A DNA stretch of 64,000 nt, from contig JBBHKE010000724.1 in the NCBI GenBank assembly GCA_037447655.1, forward strand, positions 22,930-86,929. The letters run 5' to 3'. This stretch comes from Zygnema cylindricum. Taxonomy: Eukaryota > Streptophyta > Zygnematophyceae > Zygnematales > Zygnemataceae. Both the position numbers and the translations under genes were made by a program. The notes beneath the pieces were generated by a model that ran no database searches, was not told the origin of the DNA, and worked only from the letters and a program-made list of their open reading frames with translations. This document shows positions 35,960-46,831 of this stretch, in pieces. Within the stretch, counting starts at the first letter, position 1. The number at the start of each line of letters is the position of its first letter.

Positions 35960-37138
35960 TCAAAGTAGGAGAAATTGAGGAAAAAAAAATGTGCCTTCCA
36001 AGCAGTGGAGGAAAAGTTTAACTACAACAATAAGGTGATCATTGGAGGGGCGTTGCATACATTGATTGAGCATAAACGCTAGCAATGAAAAATCAACCTC
36101 GTTAACCATCACTAAAAATGGAAAGACAACGGGAAAAGAAAACACATGAGCACGCTGACAAGTTTAAGCACCTTTCTTTCAAAATATATAAAAAATAACA
36201 AATAGTACAAATTGTGGCCACCACATATGAAGCTTAGTTAATGCCACCTCCTGTATTTACATCGCGGTTCGACGCTTTAGTCAACATATTGGCTGCCTCC
36301 TCCACGATACAAGCACACATAATCTCAATATTTTCATTTGCTTCCAAATTTTGCACAAAGTACCATCGGCTCTGTATATATTTCGTCCATTTTTTAAATG
36401 AATGTTTTTTCACCAACGAAACAAAACTCATGTTGTCACGGAAAAATTATGAAATACTTTAGTAGTACGCCCATCTACCTAGCATTCCATTTCTCTAAAT
36501 TGACTCATTAAAGTTGTGACATGACATCATATATTCATATTATGTTAAAATGAGTGACATTTGGTTAAAATTGTGAGTTGTAAAATATCGCAGCTTTTTG
36601 AAAAAAAAAATGCGTCATAAGACTTAAATTCCGCTTACATTACGACTACCAATCCACTCAAATTAATCTTAGATCGATCATAACGCAAGGCCCTTATCGA
36701 TCTTCTAGATTAGGAACGGAATTATTATATTTGTTTCCTCTTGGTGGACCTTCTTCCGATTCTATCAAAATCGGCTGACGAAAGTAACCTCCCCCAAAAT
36801 TTTGGTTAAGTCCCGACACTCAAGTACATAAGGCATCAATTATCTTTGTGATATTGGATGTGGAAAACACAGTCATTCTAAAATTTTGCATATGTGCATT
36901 TGCGTCCAACGGTGTCGATAGGTATTTTGCGTCAAACTTCGAAAACCTTTGTGATTCCTCGGTGTAATGGATCTTTTAACCCAAATCGATAAGTCCCTCC
37001 TTAATGCAAATTAGTTTAATCGGAATTGTTTAACGCAATTTTCCTTAGTTCTTACCTTGAATTAAGGTAGCGCTTCAATTTGTTGATTTGCTCCAACCTT
37101 TCACACCCCATTAGGAAGTCATCCGCGCAAATTGTATA
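35960..37138 (-). pseudogene. Scrambled copia reverse transcriptase/RNase H remnants
   Basis: Minus-strand fragments: 37138-37077 gives CADDFLMGCERLEQINKLKR, like the YVDD region of copia reverse transcriptase. Near 36900, DAKYLSTPLDANA resembles the post-YVDD VSTPL block. 36431-36234 gives an RNase H C-terminus-like AANMLTKA. 36145-35960 gives NQCMQRPSNDHL...LHCLEGT, which normally precedes RNase H but here follows it. Stops are frequent. Each match is short, so confidence is moderate. Confidence 0.5.
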
Positions 37139-37356
37139 ATATTTTTAGGTTTGCTTCTCTTGCTTTCATGTTACCTTTGACTCCACGTAGCCCGTCAAAA
37201 AACAAAACCCAACAATACTTTATGAAGACACGAGGACCAACTAAGTGGCCCTTGCGTCAGTCCATATCGGGACTTTTGATTATCGGGATTAAATGTACTA
37301 CCCGAAATTTCAAAACGCAACGACAAAAAGGCGGCGGCAAACTTTGACGGTGGGAG

Positions 37357-37418
37357 CGTGACGGGATAATTTCTGCAGATTCGCAGCCACCCTGGCGGAA
37401 GGCACATGGCTCTTGCGA
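37357..37418 (+). repeat. Left copy of about 60-bp direct repeat
   Basis: GTGACGGGATA..TT.TGC.GATTCGCA.CCACCCTGGCGGA.GGCACATGG is repeated with few differences at about 37707-37768, on the other side of the TIR element at 37420-37705. Confidence 0.7.
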
Positions 37419-37419
37419 C

Positions 37420-37537
37420 TAGTGTTGGGTATCGATCGAGCAAAGTTCTCAATATATCGTACCGCGACCAACATAAATTATCGCGATATATATCGCAAAC
37501 AAATAGTTTCCGTACAGGTGCCGTAGATCTACCGTGC

Positions 37538-37603
<66 letters not shown>

Positions 37604-37705
37604 ATATTTAGCTTCTCCGTGCATGGTCTCGATATATCGATTATCGGGTACCTAAAATTCGATATACATCGAATATCGGCAATAGGTCCTCGATACCTAA
37701 CACTA
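37420..37705. mobile_element. TIR element, 286 bp, with (TA)30 core
   Basis: Starts TAGTGTTGGGTATCGATCGAG and ends CTCGATACCTAACACTA, imperfect inverted repeats. The interior is rich in ATATCG palindromes and contains a 60-base TA run at 37542-37601. hAT-like or MITE-like; the target duplication is not clear. Confidence 0.65.
37542..37601. repeat. (TA)n microsatellite
   Basis: Thirty uninterrupted AT units inside the TIR element, placed between its two inverted arms. Confidence 0.95.
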
Positions 37706-37706
37706 C

Positions 37707-37768
37707 GTGACGGGATATTTTTTGCGGATTCGCAACCACCCTGGCGGAGGGCACATGGCCCTTGCGGC
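37707..37768 (+). repeat. Right copy of about 60-bp direct repeat
   Basis: Second copy of the 37357 repeat, after the TIR element. Confidence 0.7.
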
Positions 37769-38845
37769 GTGTGCGCACATATGCGCGCGCTCCTCGTGGA
37801 TTTTTTTGACCTTTTCCACGCGGCCCATTTTTACACGTTCTGTATTAGAGAACTGTCCTCCCTCTGCACGATCTGAACAAACTGTAGGGCTGGTGACGTG
37901 GCGTCACCGATAAAAAGTATAATTGAATTGGACGGTCCTAATTTACGCCTACAACCTTGGACAATTTTATGTAATGTTGTTTTCCTTGAAAAAAAACAAA
38001 TCTGTACGAACATGTACGAAACGGTACGAACGTCAGTAAAAACAGCCCCACTTTTTCGCTAATGGAAGTCCACCCTTAGACACAAGCCTACGTGGTGTGC
38101 TAAGAATAAATATGTGAAAGGTTGTTTACTGGTACGACATAATGGATGATTGTGCAATATTTCACCAACAGTAAACGGGCCGGTACTTTTACTGGGACCG
38201 CCTAATGGAAGTCCGGTCTTACTGATCATTACCGTACAGAGATTTCTGTTGAAATGCGCTTTCTCAAACAGCTGTACGTCCGCCAAAATCCAGCTGGGCA
38301 GGATTAAATATGCTAGACAAAATTACGACTTGTGTAATTTTCTCCCCGTTGTCGTCATTGCCACTTGGAGAAATCGCATGTGCGTGCAGTTGTCATTTTG
38401 CGTCATTCTTTTCACATAAGCTTGCAATTGAGCAGGGAATCCAGAATAATGCCGTACAAGGTGAACGTTCGAGAGATTTATCCGTTTGTCCTTTAGATTT
38501 TAAACCGCGTTAATTCCCAAGGATGGGACGCTTTTGAACGTTTCCATACAGTTGTCATCACACAGGCTGTCAAGTAACCCACAGGTGGGATATATTTTCG
38601 CCCATTATTTTTTGTTATTTTTGCCTATACGAACGCAAAAGTACAAGAGGTGAAAATTTCAAAAAAAAAAATTGAAAATTTGTCTGCATCCGTACGCAGA
38701 TTAAGGACATGCGGCGTAAATAAATAAAAAAAACATTAATTTGCAATTGTCTGTAAGGAAAAAAGCTGACACGTGCATAATTTGAACGCAGTTCGATAAA
38801 AGTGAAACATAATCGATGAATGTACAACAAAAACAAAAAACAAAT
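37769..38845. other. Non-coding
   Basis: No gene. CACTTTTTCGCTAATGGAAGTCCACC at about 38049 resembles CACTTTTTGACTAATGGAACGCCACC at about 56407, so another dispersed repeat end is likely. Confidence 0.4.
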
Positions 38846-39476
38846 TAAGGTATGTCCCCATGTGCATAAGTAAGGGTATTTTTCTGTCGTTTTTCTGTAA
38901 AACTTAGCGCCGTACTGCTTAAGTTGCAACCGTACCAAGGAATCGCAAATTTGTAGAGTACAATTTGCGTCATCCTCGAACTAAAGATGTACACAAATTT
39001 GTCGTCTTGTGTTTTTCGACACACTTCTACGACAAAAAACGTCATATTCAAACATATGTTTAAAACACATGCGCGTTGTGTTTTACAACTAGGTATTTTC
39101 GATAAACAAATAGGAACATGTTTGCGCACGTGCCTTAATTTTCGAAAATTTCATACGATTTCCAAGGACAAAGAAAAGTTTAGAATTCGATATGTTTTGT
39201 CCACTTGCGTTCAATACAATGAAGAAAAGTACATAAGTTGTTTGGTTTTGTTCGTTTTCATTCAATACGGATTTTATTTTTGCAGGGGTTCTCGAAATTC
39301 CGATGCAATTTCACGTCGACCAGACAGTAGACGTGAAGGCAAAGCGCATCTTTTTATACCGTGAAACTGCACAGCCTGGAATGCGGTACGTCTATAATGT
39401 CACGGTAAGGCATGCGAATTCACAAGCAGGTCCAAAAAATAGCGTGCGACAACACAGATCGTAGACGTTGACATCT
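38846..39476. mobile_element. Copy of TIR family C, inverted
   Basis: The reverse complement matches much of 12422-13189: TAAGTAAGGGT, TTAGCGCCGTACTGC, TAGAGTACAATTTGCGTCATCCTCG, GTCTTGTGTTTTTCGAC, and GACGTGAAGGCAAAGCGCATC. The ends are eroded (TATGTCCCCATGTGCATAAG at the left). Confidence 0.65.
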
Positions 39477-40778
39477 GAAAAATTACACTACACGACTTCT
39501 TTCTCCTCACTTCGTTGACTCCACTTAAACTTTACTTACACGTATTTGACACTTTGGCGCCGAAACAAACGTAGGCGCCTAAAGCATTATTGCGTCGAAC
39601 TTGAACGTGAGTTGGACTTAAACCTGTACCACGGTCCTACGCACTAAATAAATTATCAATTGTACATTACCAAATGATGGGAACCTTAACTAATAGTCAA
39701 ACAAGACAAGACGTAATAAATAATGCCGACGCAAACGGAGCATAAATAAAACGTAACATAAACTAAGACTGAATTAAAACACATACTGAACAAAACTTGC
39801 ATCTAATTGATCCGCCGATTCACCCAATAACCTAACAGAAATATCGTCCACAACCGCTAAGGTCGTGGATATGGAGCACTAAAACATCACCAAATTACTT
39901 GCACGCCGTGCTGGATGGACCCCCTCGTGAGGTAGAAGGGGCACAAATGTGTTGTATAATGGTCGGTCGATAAAAAAAAATCGTATGGAACACGATAAAG
40001 CGGAATGAAGGGACGTCGAGTAAAAGGAAATTGCTATGTAGTTAATTCCAAATTATTAAAACATGGGATTTGAACTCATATAAGCAATGCTTCAAAGTTT
40101 TTGAACCGCTTGGCCGACAAGAGGAAATATAGGAAATTTGTAGTTTTTGTCGTTCAAGGAAAAGAGTGTAAGATTCGTGTGCAATTAAGTTGACAAATGA
40201 TGTAGTTCGTGCACCAATATTATTGAACTCATAGAGATTGAATAAAACCTTGTTTTTGTAGTCGGAGGGGATGGATCTTACGGTATGGTATAAAAAGTTA
40301 TTTGTACGTATCCACTAAGAAAGCACGATTTAAACCATCTAGATGCACGGAAACAAAAAACTTTAAGGCAAAGACGAAAGCGAAAAATTGAATGGGGGGA
40401 GGCAAACAACGGGAAAGAAAATGCGTTAACATATAAACAAGGGGCATAGTAAAGGAATAAAAAACACAAAAATAACGATAAAATAGCGTACCCGCTAATG
40501 TTAGCCAATAATAAAAAGATTCTATTGGTCCACTTTTTTGTCTTAGAGGGAAAAGTTCGCACGTGTCCATTAACTTTTGCACGCTTTGAATGATTTTTGC
40601 GAAACGTAGGGCTCTCATTTCAAGCTTTCAATGACTTTTTAGTTTTTACGATACGCTAAAGTTTTTTTCGGAGCCACTGTAACATCCAGCCCGTTAATCT
40701 CGAAGCCGGTTCAATATTTATTTCCTACAATGTATTTAAAATATTTGAACTTGAAGTCATTTTTTTGTTTACGAAAAA
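39477..40778. other. Non-coding, with a possible minus-strand SINE
   Basis: On the minus strand, 40120-40060 reads CGGCCAAGCGGTT (A-box-like) and about 30 bases later GAGTTCAAATCCC (B-box-like), as in a tRNA-Ser/Leu-derived SINE. No closed cloverleaf is evident. No protein gene seen. Confidence 0.35.
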
Positions 40779-40981
40779 TACACCGCGAATCGTTATTAGC
40801 GTTATGAACTCTATATCGGCACCCCAAAATTTTGACATTAATACCTTAAATAGAATAAACTACACTATTTAAGGTCGTGGACTATAATCTGCCACGTCTC
40901 CCGGCACTAAATTAGAATGAATGACGCTAATTTTTTCTTTACACTAATAATTTCTCAACGCTAATAACGATTCGCGGTGTA
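40779..40981 (+). mobile_element. MITE family A, 203 bp
   Basis: TACACCGCGAATCGTTATTA ... TAATAACGATTCGCGGTGTA, with TA at both ends. Very similar to 41943-42145 and, inverted, to 34185-34387. Confidence 0.85.
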
Positions 40982-41789
40982 GTATATAGAAGCATCGTAC
41001 TGGCGGAGCAAATATTAAAAACGTACGACAAAATGACTTGATCGAAACGTTGGTCACAAAACAATAGTTTTATGTGCAACCAAGAAACCCGACTTTTAAT
41101 GGTGGAGGTTACGGTAGCACGATTCGTCGTTCTGATACGGTCACATTGACAAATGTTTTGTAGACTGTGAATTTTCGCCGAGAATTCAGTCAAATCTCAA
41201 TCGTCAAAATGAGAGCCGAATCTCAAATGAAAAGATTTTCTGTTATGAATCCTAACACTGAAGAAAAGGTCAAACTTTAGAGATCTAAGCTGGCACGCGG
41301 TCGGTGTTGTCGTCCTGAAAGCCATAAAAACAGAATCTGCAAATTCACTTTTAGGTAACTTTTGCGATTTGACTAAAATCGGATCAGAATCTTATCCGAT
41401 GGAAAAACCACGTAATCCATACGGCTGATCCATGTGCATAAATTCCTAAAACGGCAGCATGTAACAAAGTTTCCACGGCAAGCGTATTGTACTCACGAAG
41501 CGAAAGACGGCAGGATGTGAATGGCCTTATTACATTAACGCAGTTCTATGTGAATGAATTACAGTTTGTCCTAGTGAATAATGACACCAGCGAGCGGCGG
41601 ACCCGGGCGTACGTCACTGTACCTTCCAGTCAAAAGGAGTCATCGACGGTTTGTCACGCAGAATCTTTTACGGGGAAATCGCCTTCGTGACGAAGATCCT
41701 GTCGCTAAGCTTGTCGTATGTAATGATTAGCGAGTAACATGTTTTTTTTTGTTCAAAGTCCGATGGCGATTTACCCTAACCAACAAAAT
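40982..41789. other. Non-coding
   Basis: No gene or clear repeat recognised. The longest ORFs are under 90 codons and lack domains. Confidence 0.4.
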
Positions 41790-41942
41790 ACGGACTTGTG
41801 GAATCAAAAAATTCAAGACAATTCTTTTCTTGCCGTGGCGCACATTTTCGGGCAGATGAAAAAGAACTGCAAGTCCATCTAAAAGCTTCCGGAACAGCTT
41901 TGACAAATTCTTATGGCTGCCTTTGAACACGTGGCAGGATAC

Positions 41943-42145
41943 TACACCGTGAATCGTTATTAGCCTTAGGTACGCTATATTGGCACCCCGAAATTTTGAC
42001 ATTGATACCTTAAATATAATAAATATCACTATTTAAGGACGTGGACCAAAATCTGCCACGTCTCCTAAAGCTAAATTAGAATTAATGACGCTAATTTTTT
42101 CTTTACACTATTAATTTCTATACGCTAATAACGATTCAAGGTGTA
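41943..42145 (+). mobile_element. MITE family A, 203 bp
   Basis: TACACCGTGAATCGTTATTA ... ATAACGATTCAAGGTGTA. Same length as the copies at 34185 and 40779. It sits inside segmental duplication copy 2. Confidence 0.85.
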
Positions 42146-43157
42146 TCGGCCATTTGCTGTTATAAAAACTATATAAATTATAAATACAAACACTATTTTG
42201 CTATATTTATATTCCGTACCGTCATATATTTGAACCGGGCGTCAGGTTGTTTTCTGTTTCGAATATGTACTTCACCGTATCATTTATGATTTAGAGTACA
42301 GAAAGGCCTTCCACTCGTCCTTTGATTCACATTTTTTTGGATTAAAAAAAGTACAAGAATCATGACAAAAAAATTCAGGTTTCTGTACTTTGCCACGGAA
42401 ACAAGTCCTCTACATGTGCTTGGTCCATATTCAAATTTGTACCTTTTTCCCGGAAGGAATCACATCCAATTTCTGTACGGCACGTTTGACATGTTTGAGA
42501 ATACGCCACGTCTCATGTTTGTCCTGCTTGTCATCAGACTCTAGTCCCAAAATAGCCACGTCGCCTTTCGTACCTTTCCTCTATTCAGTTTCGTACGATC
42601 GCACGAGTCCAGTCCTCCAGTCAATGGACCGACATTCTCTACGCATTGACAGGCTGTCGTTTATGGTTTTTTAACCTGTCATCTACACATAGAATATCGC
42701 ACCCTAATTTCTTCCAAAATTGTCTTCTTCGCACGCGTTTCCTACCAGCATAACCTGTTTTATAGCCAGATCCTTTCGTACATGTACGGACGATTCCTTT
42801 CTGGAGTTTTACCGTGTACTATTTACCTCCCATTTTATCTCTTCCTAAACGACGGCCGCCGCAACTTGCAGTGCGGTGTACTCCCGAAATTTAAGCCCAG
42901 CCTCTGATTGGCTCCGAAAAATCCGTCGGCAGTCTCGTAACTTTCCGTACGATACGGTTTCCGTGCAAGTTGCCCATTTTTCCCGCCGACAAAATCGCGA
43001 AGTCCGCCAATGCTGCCGCCCGTTTCAGATTCTCCCGTATAGGTGTACCTTTTCAAAATGGTCCTTTCGGCCTATGTAACCACTGAATGTACGACGCGTG
43101 TACTTTTTAAAATTTCTGTCATTAGCTGTCACGTCACGATTTGGCATCCTACTTCCC

Positions 43158-43165
43158 TATAAATT
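43158..43165 (+). promoter_or_regulatory. TATA-like box of the candidate orphan gene
   Basis: TATAAATT, 179 bases before the ATG at 43344, followed by pyrimidine-rich leader-like sequence with AACCCTAAAA motifs. Copy 1 of the duplication lacks it. Confidence 0.4.
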
Positions 43166-43343
43166 ATTTCTCCTTCATAACCTTTCCTTACCATTCCTTT
43201 ACCAAATCCAAACCCTAAAAACACAAAAAAACCCTAAAAAACTCTAAAATCTCTCTTATACTCACAATATTGTTGCCAATTTTATCTCCATTTTTCCCTT
43301 TTTTTAAATCTCCTTTTTTCATATTTTTACTACTTTTAATTTA

Positions 43344-44452
43344 ATGGGATTAACAGGTACAAATAAACCTTCTCTCACCTCTTCCGTCTCCTCCATGTCT
43401 TGGCTATGGCCACCTCTCGCGAATAAGACAAACGTCGAAAAAGACAAAAATCCCTCTCTCTCTCGATCCCTCTCCTCCTCCTCCTACTCTTCCTCTCTTA
43501 CCTCTCCGCCAGCTGGCAGCTCCTCAGGGAAAGAATCTCTCGGGAGAGAGGTCTTAGCCGTAGGATTGGACAGCTGGCAGCAGGCGGCTCTGCCACGTGT
43601 CAGCAGGAGATTGTCGGGAGAGGAAGCTTCGGGGCCATGGCTTCCCCCCATTTTCCTCTCATTGGAGGAGAGAGAGAGAGGGGAGGGAGAGGAGGGAGGG
43701 GAGGGAGAGGAGGGAGAGGAGGGGGAGGAGGGAGAGGGAGGGGAGTTTTGGGAGTACGATAGTGAGTACGGAAGAGCGTACGACATGGGGTACGGAATGA
43801 TGTACGGAACAGAGTACGGACGAGAGTGTAGCGATGAGGTGTGTAAATCAGACGAAGAAATAACCGTTTCTAACTGTTTTTTTTGTTTTTTTGGCGTTTT
43901 TTTGTCTGGTTCTAGTGTACGGTCATTTTTTGAACGGTCAGTTTCCGATTTCTTTTTTCTTTCAACTCTTTGTCCGTTTTAACCGTTTTACCGTTTTTTC
44001 CGTTTTTCCCTTTCCTGCTGACTGTTTTAGTCGTTAAATCTGTTTCTCGTGCGTTTTGACCGTTTTTGTCTGTTTCTGCGAACGTCTTGGTCGTTACATC
44101 TGTCGCTTTTCTGTCGTTTATATATTTTGTCGTTACATTCAATTTTGTCGTTTCGTTCGTTTTCATTACTAGCCTTCTCCAAAAATTTGAAACTGATCTT
44201 GTTTTGTACGGAATTGCTGTCCGATTTCAGGAATTCGTGACGTCACAATCCGACGAAGCGCAGATTTTCGACGATTTGCATTCGTTGTCGTATTCGGGAT
44301 TCGACGAAGATTTCTTTCCTTTACCATCGCCCGTACAGCTGGCTCAAATTTCACTAAACGACAAAAGATTATCGTTCAAGAAATCGACGGTCCAAGATGC
44401 GACCAATCAGGAGACAGTTTCAGTTACTGTGGAAAAGAGCGATTTACAGTAA
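43344..44452 (+). CDS. Candidate two-exon gene of unknown function
   Basis: Proposed exons 43344-43838 (donor GTGTGT) and 44231-44452 (acceptor TTTCAG), joining in phase 0 to give 717 bp, 238 aa. Residues 1-60 are Ser-rich with SMSWLWPPL. The middle has a Glu/Gly-rich run encoded by a GGAGGGAGA tract. Then comes a Tyr/Gly stretch (YGRAYDMGYGMMYGTEYGRE), and the C-terminus is acidic (SDEAQIFDDLHSLSYSGFDE). Stop TAA at 44450-44452, with AAATAAATAA about 30 bases on. No family recognised, and no signal or membrane segment. Favouring a gene: TATA-like box, phase-compatible splice, 3' poly(A)-like signal, and a broken paralogue at 35552. Against: low complexity and no homologue known to me. Confidence 0.42.
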
Positions 44453-45548
44453 ATAATTTAATACTGAATGGTTTACAGGAGAAATAAATAAGGTTTTTTT
44501 TTTTTTTTTTTTTTTTTCAGAAAGTTTAACGTTTAAACGTTTTAAAAGATTAAACAGAGCACGTTTTAACCAGTAAAAACGTTTTTGTTTTTTCTTTAGG
44601 AAGTAGAATAGTGTTTAGATTGTAATGGTAGAGAGCGAAGAGGAAGCCCTTTGAAATGGCCGAAAATAAAAAATAAAAAAATAGGGGGAGAGGGAGGGAG
44701 AGGGAGAGGGAGAGGGAGAGGGAGAGGGAGAGAGAGAGAGGGAGAGAGAGAGAGAGAGGGAGAGAGTGAGAGAGGCTAAGCAACTAGGATGACCTGTTTT
44801 TGACAACCACTGAGAACTTTTTAGTTAGTTTCACTTTTTTTTAGACAGATCCACTTTTGTTTTTATGTTTAAGACGACTATTGAGCCAAAAGATGTTCAA
44901 AGATATTTCATATAGGACAAAATGCCAGCTGTCAGCAGTGGAGGGAGAAAAGACTACCTAGTTTTTTTTTTTTTTTTTCTTTTACTTCACTCATTGTTTA
45001 ATATCCACCGCCAATTCTTTAAATTGTTCATTCTTTTCATTGCTATATTTTGGACTTAATTGATTAATGGTCGTTTTTTTTTTGTTTGTTTGTCTTTTTT
45101 TTTTTTTTTTTTTCGGCTGCCTTTCGACTTTTCTTTTGTGTTTTTTATCTTCTGTATCCTCCTTTTTTTCAATTTCCTTTTTATTTTGCTCGTCTCAATT
45201 TTATAATTTTCTCTCGGTTTTCAAAAAAATAGTCGTTGGTTCATATCCTCACCTTTTTTTTAACTACGACATTATTTATTTATTCATTTATTTACATTTT
45301 TCACTTTTTTTATTTGTTTTCTATGTTCACTTTCTTCTCCTTTTTATCGAAGTTGCTATGTTGCCGGTACTGACGATGATTGATTTTTTTTTTTATGCCT
45401 TCAAATTTGTATGACAATATTGCACCGTGAATAGCCTCTAGTGTAAAGAAATTATTAGTGTAAAGAAACAATTAGTGTTATCAACTCTAATTTGGGTTCA
45501 AGGCCTTAACGCCAACAAAACAATAAAGCTAATTTACTCATCTAACAC
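44453..45548. other. Non-coding; T and GA simple repeats
   Basis: Poly-T at 44492-44518, GGGAGA tract at 44683-44770, poly-T runs at 44961-44980 and 45097-45113. A partial MITE family A end (GCACCGTGAATAGCC) is at 45422. No gene. Confidence 0.6.
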
Positions 45549-46040
45549 TACACCGTGAATCGCTATTAGCGTACATGACGCTAATTGGGGTACCCCTTTT
45601 TTTGGGGCAAATTCTCAAATAGAATAAAGTACGCTAAATGTTTCTGAACGTTATTTGAGGTACCCCGCTCAATACGGTTCATAACTGTAATTTAGTGCCA
45701 TTTTAAATAGTGTGGTGTACGGACTGCCATATTTGTACTATTCCGTACATTTTAAATTTAAAAGTACAGAAAATATAATAATATAAAATTGCGTAAATAT
45801 TTTCCGGCATACGCAGATGTCAAAAAAACGCGACGTCGTACGATTTGAACAATTTCGTACATCTACATGTTTTAGTGTGGACATATTATGTGCTGAAAAT
45901 TTTTACAAAGCAGTTTACAAATTAGAGTACATGATAAATTAGTATCATGGTGTACCCGAAAAAACACAATTTACCGTAAAGTACGCTAATTGTTTCATTA
46001 CGCTATCTATTTCATTACGCTAATAGCGATTCACGGTGTA
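45549..46040. mobile_element. MITE family A, long form, 492 bp
   Basis: Starts TACACCGTGAATCGCTATTA and ends TAATAGCGATTCACGGTGTA, perfect 20-base inverted termini flanked by TA. The interior is AT-rich with GTACGC motifs. It directly abuts the next element at 46041. Confidence 0.75.
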
Positions 46041-46391
46041 CACCATCTATCTCTATTACCGTTAACAATATTTCCGCCACTTAAAACATCTTTTCTCCGT
46101 ACACACCTGTTCGATTTTAAATTTGAGACCGCCAATCGGAAGCTAAGAATCTCGCCTTTCAATCGCAACCGTCAGATCCACAATCCGACATGTACGTACG
46201 GACGGAAGCTAAGAATCTCGCCTTTCAATCGCAACCGTCAGATCCAAAATCCGACATGTACGTACGGACGGAAGCTAAGAATTTCGCCTTTCAATCGCAA
46301 CCGTCAAGTCCACAATCCGACACGTACGTACGGATAAAATATGTTTAACTGGAGATAAAAACATTAACCCTAATGGCGATTCACGGTTGTA
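46041..46391. mobile_element. MITE family A, with internal triplication
   Basis: The interior matches the element at 1483-1703 (CCACTTAAAAC.T.TTTTCTCC, GACCGCCAATCGGAAG). It ends TGGCGATTCACGGTTGTA. It contains three tandem 66-bp units at 46137-46334. Confidence 0.7.
46137..46334 (+). repeat. Three tandem 66-bp units
   Basis: Units start at 46137, 46203 and 46269, each beginning CGGAAGCTAAGAAT and ending ACGTACGTACGGA-like. Only one unit is present in the related element at 1483-1703. Confidence 0.9.
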
Positions 46392-46647
46392 GTTTACCAC
46401 ACTGGTTTGGTTACACATTCCCATAGTGGAGCGGCTACAGCCTGTGTTCACATTGTAGACGTTTGAATATATGAGAACAGGTTTCGAGTGATTTTCCCCG
46501 GTCTTTATTACTAGGAAGGAACCTTGAGCGAGCTTTCCCATGTTAACGCCACTCACTTTACCGTCTCGACGCCGTTATCTAACAGTTTTTTTGTACGGCT
46601 GTATGAAAAAACGAGCAGTTATAATACGGTATGGCACATTTGGTACA

Positions 46648-46831
46648 CTACACTATTTAAAAACCAACCAAATTAGAGTCATTGACGTTAATATAATTAG
46701 AGTCATTGACGCTACTTATCTATATAAACGTGAAGAAAAAAATAGAATGATTAATTATATTTTGGGTTTGAGGGTCAAAATTTGGGGACGCCAATATAGT
46801 GTTGTCAACACTATAGGCGATTCACGGTGTA
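46648..46831. mobile_element. Degenerate MITE family A
   Basis: Ends GGCGATTCACGGTGTA and has internal TTAGAGTCATTGACG and TTTGGGGACGCCAATATAG segments, like the 203-bp copies. The left end is eroded. Confidence 0.5.

Larger units (their letters stand above)
41790..43770 (+). repeat. Segmental duplication, copy 2
   Basis: Homologous to 34387-35930, interrupted by the MITE at 41943-42145. It carries a TATA-like box and the first exon of the candidate orphan gene at 43344. Confidence 0.8.

Noticed and set aside
46137-46334. Regular repeats that could be mistaken for a CRISPR array
   Set aside because: Contiguous 66-bp units without spacers, inside a MITE in a eukaryotic genome.
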